A stretch of 64,000 nucleotides of DNA from an uncultured Bacillota bacterium (GTDB lineage: Bacteria > Bacillota_I > Bacilli_A > Culicoidibacterales > ZOR0006), in NCBI GenBank assembly GCA_945956935.1, contig CAMFJD010000002.1, forward strand, positions 81,483 through 145,482, written 5' to 3'. Positions 62,980-64,000 of this stretch are shown here, piece by piece. The translations under genes and the position numbers were made by a program. The notes beneath the pieces were generated by a model, which saw only the letters and a list, made by a program, of their open reading frames with translations, had not been told where the DNA came from and did no database searches. How positions within the stretch are numbered: the first letter of the stretch is position 1; the number at the start of each line of letters is the position of its first letter.

Positions 62980-63393
62980 ATGAATGAAATAACTGTACAA
63001 GAACAAGTTGCACGACTACAAGAGGAAGTAACTAATTTACGTGAGCAAGTAATGATATTAGCAACACAATATGAAACTTTAAATGAAGCATATGAGGCAG
63101 TCTTAGTAAAACAAAAAAATTATGAACAAATTACGGAATCAGCAAATCAAGCAAAAGATTTCGTCAGTGAAAAACTTGGCCAAGCAAGTGAGTATATTAA
63201 CGAGATTGATTTTCGTGATGTAGGTGAAAAAGTTGATTATCAACGTCAACGTTTTTTGAACAAGTTAAAAACAATGACTCAACCAGCACCCCCAACACCA
63301 CCGACACGTGAAACGACAGTGAAAAGTACGCCAACTGAACCGACGCCAGAAACGACAGTGAAATCAGTGATACAATCAAAGGATGATAAATAG
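62980..63393 (+). CDS. Coiled-coil protein of unknown function with an IDFxDV element
   Basis: 137 residues. Residues 1-48 are a heptad-rich coiled coil (VARLQEEVTNLREQVMILA). Then SANQAKDFVSEKLGQASEYINEIDFRDVGEKV, with an IDFRDV element at about 84-89, and a Pro/Thr-rich tail (about 105-130) with two copies of ETTVKS. The YtxH protein at 52216 has IDFNDV in a similar setting. No signal peptide. GAGAGGAG precedes the ATG. It is the first gene of a tight three-gene operon and has no family that I recognise. Confidence 0.75.
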   Translation: MNEITVQEQVARLQEEVTNLREQVMILATQYETLNEAYEAVLVKQKNYEQITESANQAKDFVSEKLGQASEYINEIDFRDVGEKVDYQRQRFLNKLKTMTQPAPPTPPTRETTVKSTPTEPTPETTVKSVIQSKDDK

Positions 63394-63395
63394 TA

Positions 63396-63536
63396 ATGAC
63401 AGATTTAGAGCTTTTAGGATGGACAGTAGCTGCAGCAATACTTGCTGCAGGCGTATTGTTATCAGTGACAGTATTTAGTGGTATTTTATTAAAATTTATT
63501 CGAAAACAAGCGAAAAAAAGCGAGAGTAACAAGTGA
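63396..63536 (+). CDS. Small single-pass membrane protein (46 residues)
   Basis: ATG 63396 lies two bases after the preceding stop. The product has a short acidic N-terminus (MTDLELLG), one hydrophobic helix (WTVAAAILAAGVLLSVTVF and on), and a basic C-terminus (KFIRKQAKKSESNK), so a cytosolic C-terminal tail is expected. Its stop overlaps the GTG of the next gene (GTGA), a strong coupling sign. It is too short for most gene callers, but position and composition support it. Confidence 0.65.
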   Translation: MTDLELLGWTVAAAILAAGVLLSVTVFSGILLKFIRKQAKKSESNK

Positions 63537-63823
63537 AACAGACGAAATATACACACTTGCAAGCAGTTGACTATCGAACGATGTCGATTATTGATTTAGT
63601 TCCTTTTTGTTTAGAGTTCTATTTGCGCTGCGGCGGAAAACAAGGCTATCGATATGAACAGAAAGTTCTAGCGATCGCTCAGCAACTCAAAAGAGAAAAT
63701 GATATTGAACAAGCACTTCATGCGTTGCAAATGCTCGCTTACTACAACCCAAGAGGTGTAAAAGGGATTGACTTAGGTGATTATTCTCAAGTCATATATA
63801 ATGATGAAGATGTACGTATTTAA
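63533..63823 (+). CDS. Conserved-looking small cytosolic protein of unknown function
   Basis: 96 residues, GTG start at 63533 overlapping the upstream stop. Helical, with LVPFCLEFYLRCGGKQGYRYEQKVLAIAQQLKRE at the middle (short hallmark LRCGGKQGYRYE) and a final YNPRGVKGIDLGDY. I recognise no family. The codon use is like that of neighbours. Last of the three-gene operon at 62980-63823; a terminator follows. Confidence 0.7.
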   Translation: MKQTKYTHLQAVDYRTMSIIDLVPFCLEFYLRCGGKQGYRYEQKVLAIAQQLKRENDIEQALHALQMLAYYNPRGVKGIDLGDYSQVIYNDEDVRI

Positions 63824-63848
63824 TGTGTAATATGCTAGAATTCATATG

Positions 63849-63882
63849 AACCCAGTTGACTAATAATGCAGCTGGGTTTTAT
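63849..63882 (+). terminator. Terminator of the three-gene operon
   Basis: AACCCAG pairs with CTGGGTT around a loop of about 14 bases, then T residues. Confidence 0.75.
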
Positions 63883-63946
63883 TTTGAATAATAATGTTTC
63901 TATATACAATAAATAAAAAAAGATGCTACCTTTTATAAAAAGGAAG

Positions 63947-64000
63947 TGCGGTGAACCCAAAAATTAGGACACTATAAAATTTTAAACAAGTAAGGATTGA
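63947..64000 (-). mobile_element. End of a third copy of the IS3 element (cut by the window)
   Basis: TGCGGTGAACCCAAAA at 63947 on matches the reverse complement of the right end of the complete copy (45097 back), including the end of orfB (TAAACAAGTAAGGATTGA region). There are a few base changes and one small length change from the complete copy. The element lies on the minus strand, so the rest is past the window. The flank AGATGCTACCTTTT/AAAAGG before it looks like half of a terminator. Confidence 0.88.

Overview
The window is AT-rich chromosomal DNA from a low-GC Gram-positive bacterium, most likely a lactic acid bacterium (Lactobacillales, Carnobacteriaceae- or Enterococcaceae-like). This is inferred from gene content and order: a comG competence operon, uppS-cdsA-dxr-rseP-proS-polC, recD2-alaS-ireB-ruvX-DUF1292-mltG, the yqeG-yqeH-aroE-yhbY-nadD-yqeK-yqeM cluster, ccpA, and a tyrosine T-box upstream of tyrS. 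No rRNA, tRNA, CRISPR array or prophage was recognised.

Layout. 1-3.1 kb: the end of the comG operon (comGB cut by the window edge), interrupted before comGG by queT, which has its own promoter and a preQ1-like riboswitch. 3.1-13.6 kb: aroK, then isoprenoid and phospholipid genes (uppS, cdsA, dxr), the RseP protease, a prolyl-tRNA synthetase without its editing domain, and replicative DNA polymerase PolC. 13.6-14.3 kb: decayed transposase debris. 14.4-19.3 kb: a methyltransferase, a cation/proton antiporter, an SDR, an ArsC-like protein, acylphosphatase and an iron-type alcohol dehydrogenase. 19.4-22.3 kb: a DEDDh exonuclease and RecD2. 22.35-24.37 kb: an IS200/IS605-type element with intact tnpA and a dead tnpB. 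24.5-34.8 kb: alaS, ireB, ruvX, two DUF1292 genes, mltG, an O-methyltransferase, two U32 peptidases, udk, greA and mtnN. 34.9-40.3 kb: an unknown secreted protein, then the yqeG to yqeM cluster, in which nadD and yqeK are fused and rsfS is absent. 40.3-43.6 kb: a sugar PTS transporter with a cre site, a small membrane protein and an Xaa-Pro peptidase. 43.6-48.1 kb: a complete IS3-family element lodged in a terminator, a radical SAM gene, a YabE-like cell-wall protein, and a shrunken relic of the same IS whose end now looks like the terminator of hlyIII. 48.1-56.8 kb: hlyIII, DUF1836, ytpR, murC, DUF948/YtxH envelope-stress-type genes, DAHP synthase, ccpA and tyrS. 56.9-64 kb: an unusual GGDEF protein with two C-terminal binding-protein-like domains, an M42 peptidase, a thioredoxin-like protein, an FUSC-family membrane protein with a palindrome in its promoter, YccF, a three-gene operon of unknown function, and the end of a third copy of the same IS3 element cut by the window.

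Most genes are housekeeping. The points most worth following are the GGDEF/tandem-SBP protein with no membrane segment, the editing-domain-less ProRS, the NadD-YqeK fusion with loss of rsfS from its usual place, the queT/riboswitch cassette inside the comG operon, and the IS3 element that split a terminator hairpin.
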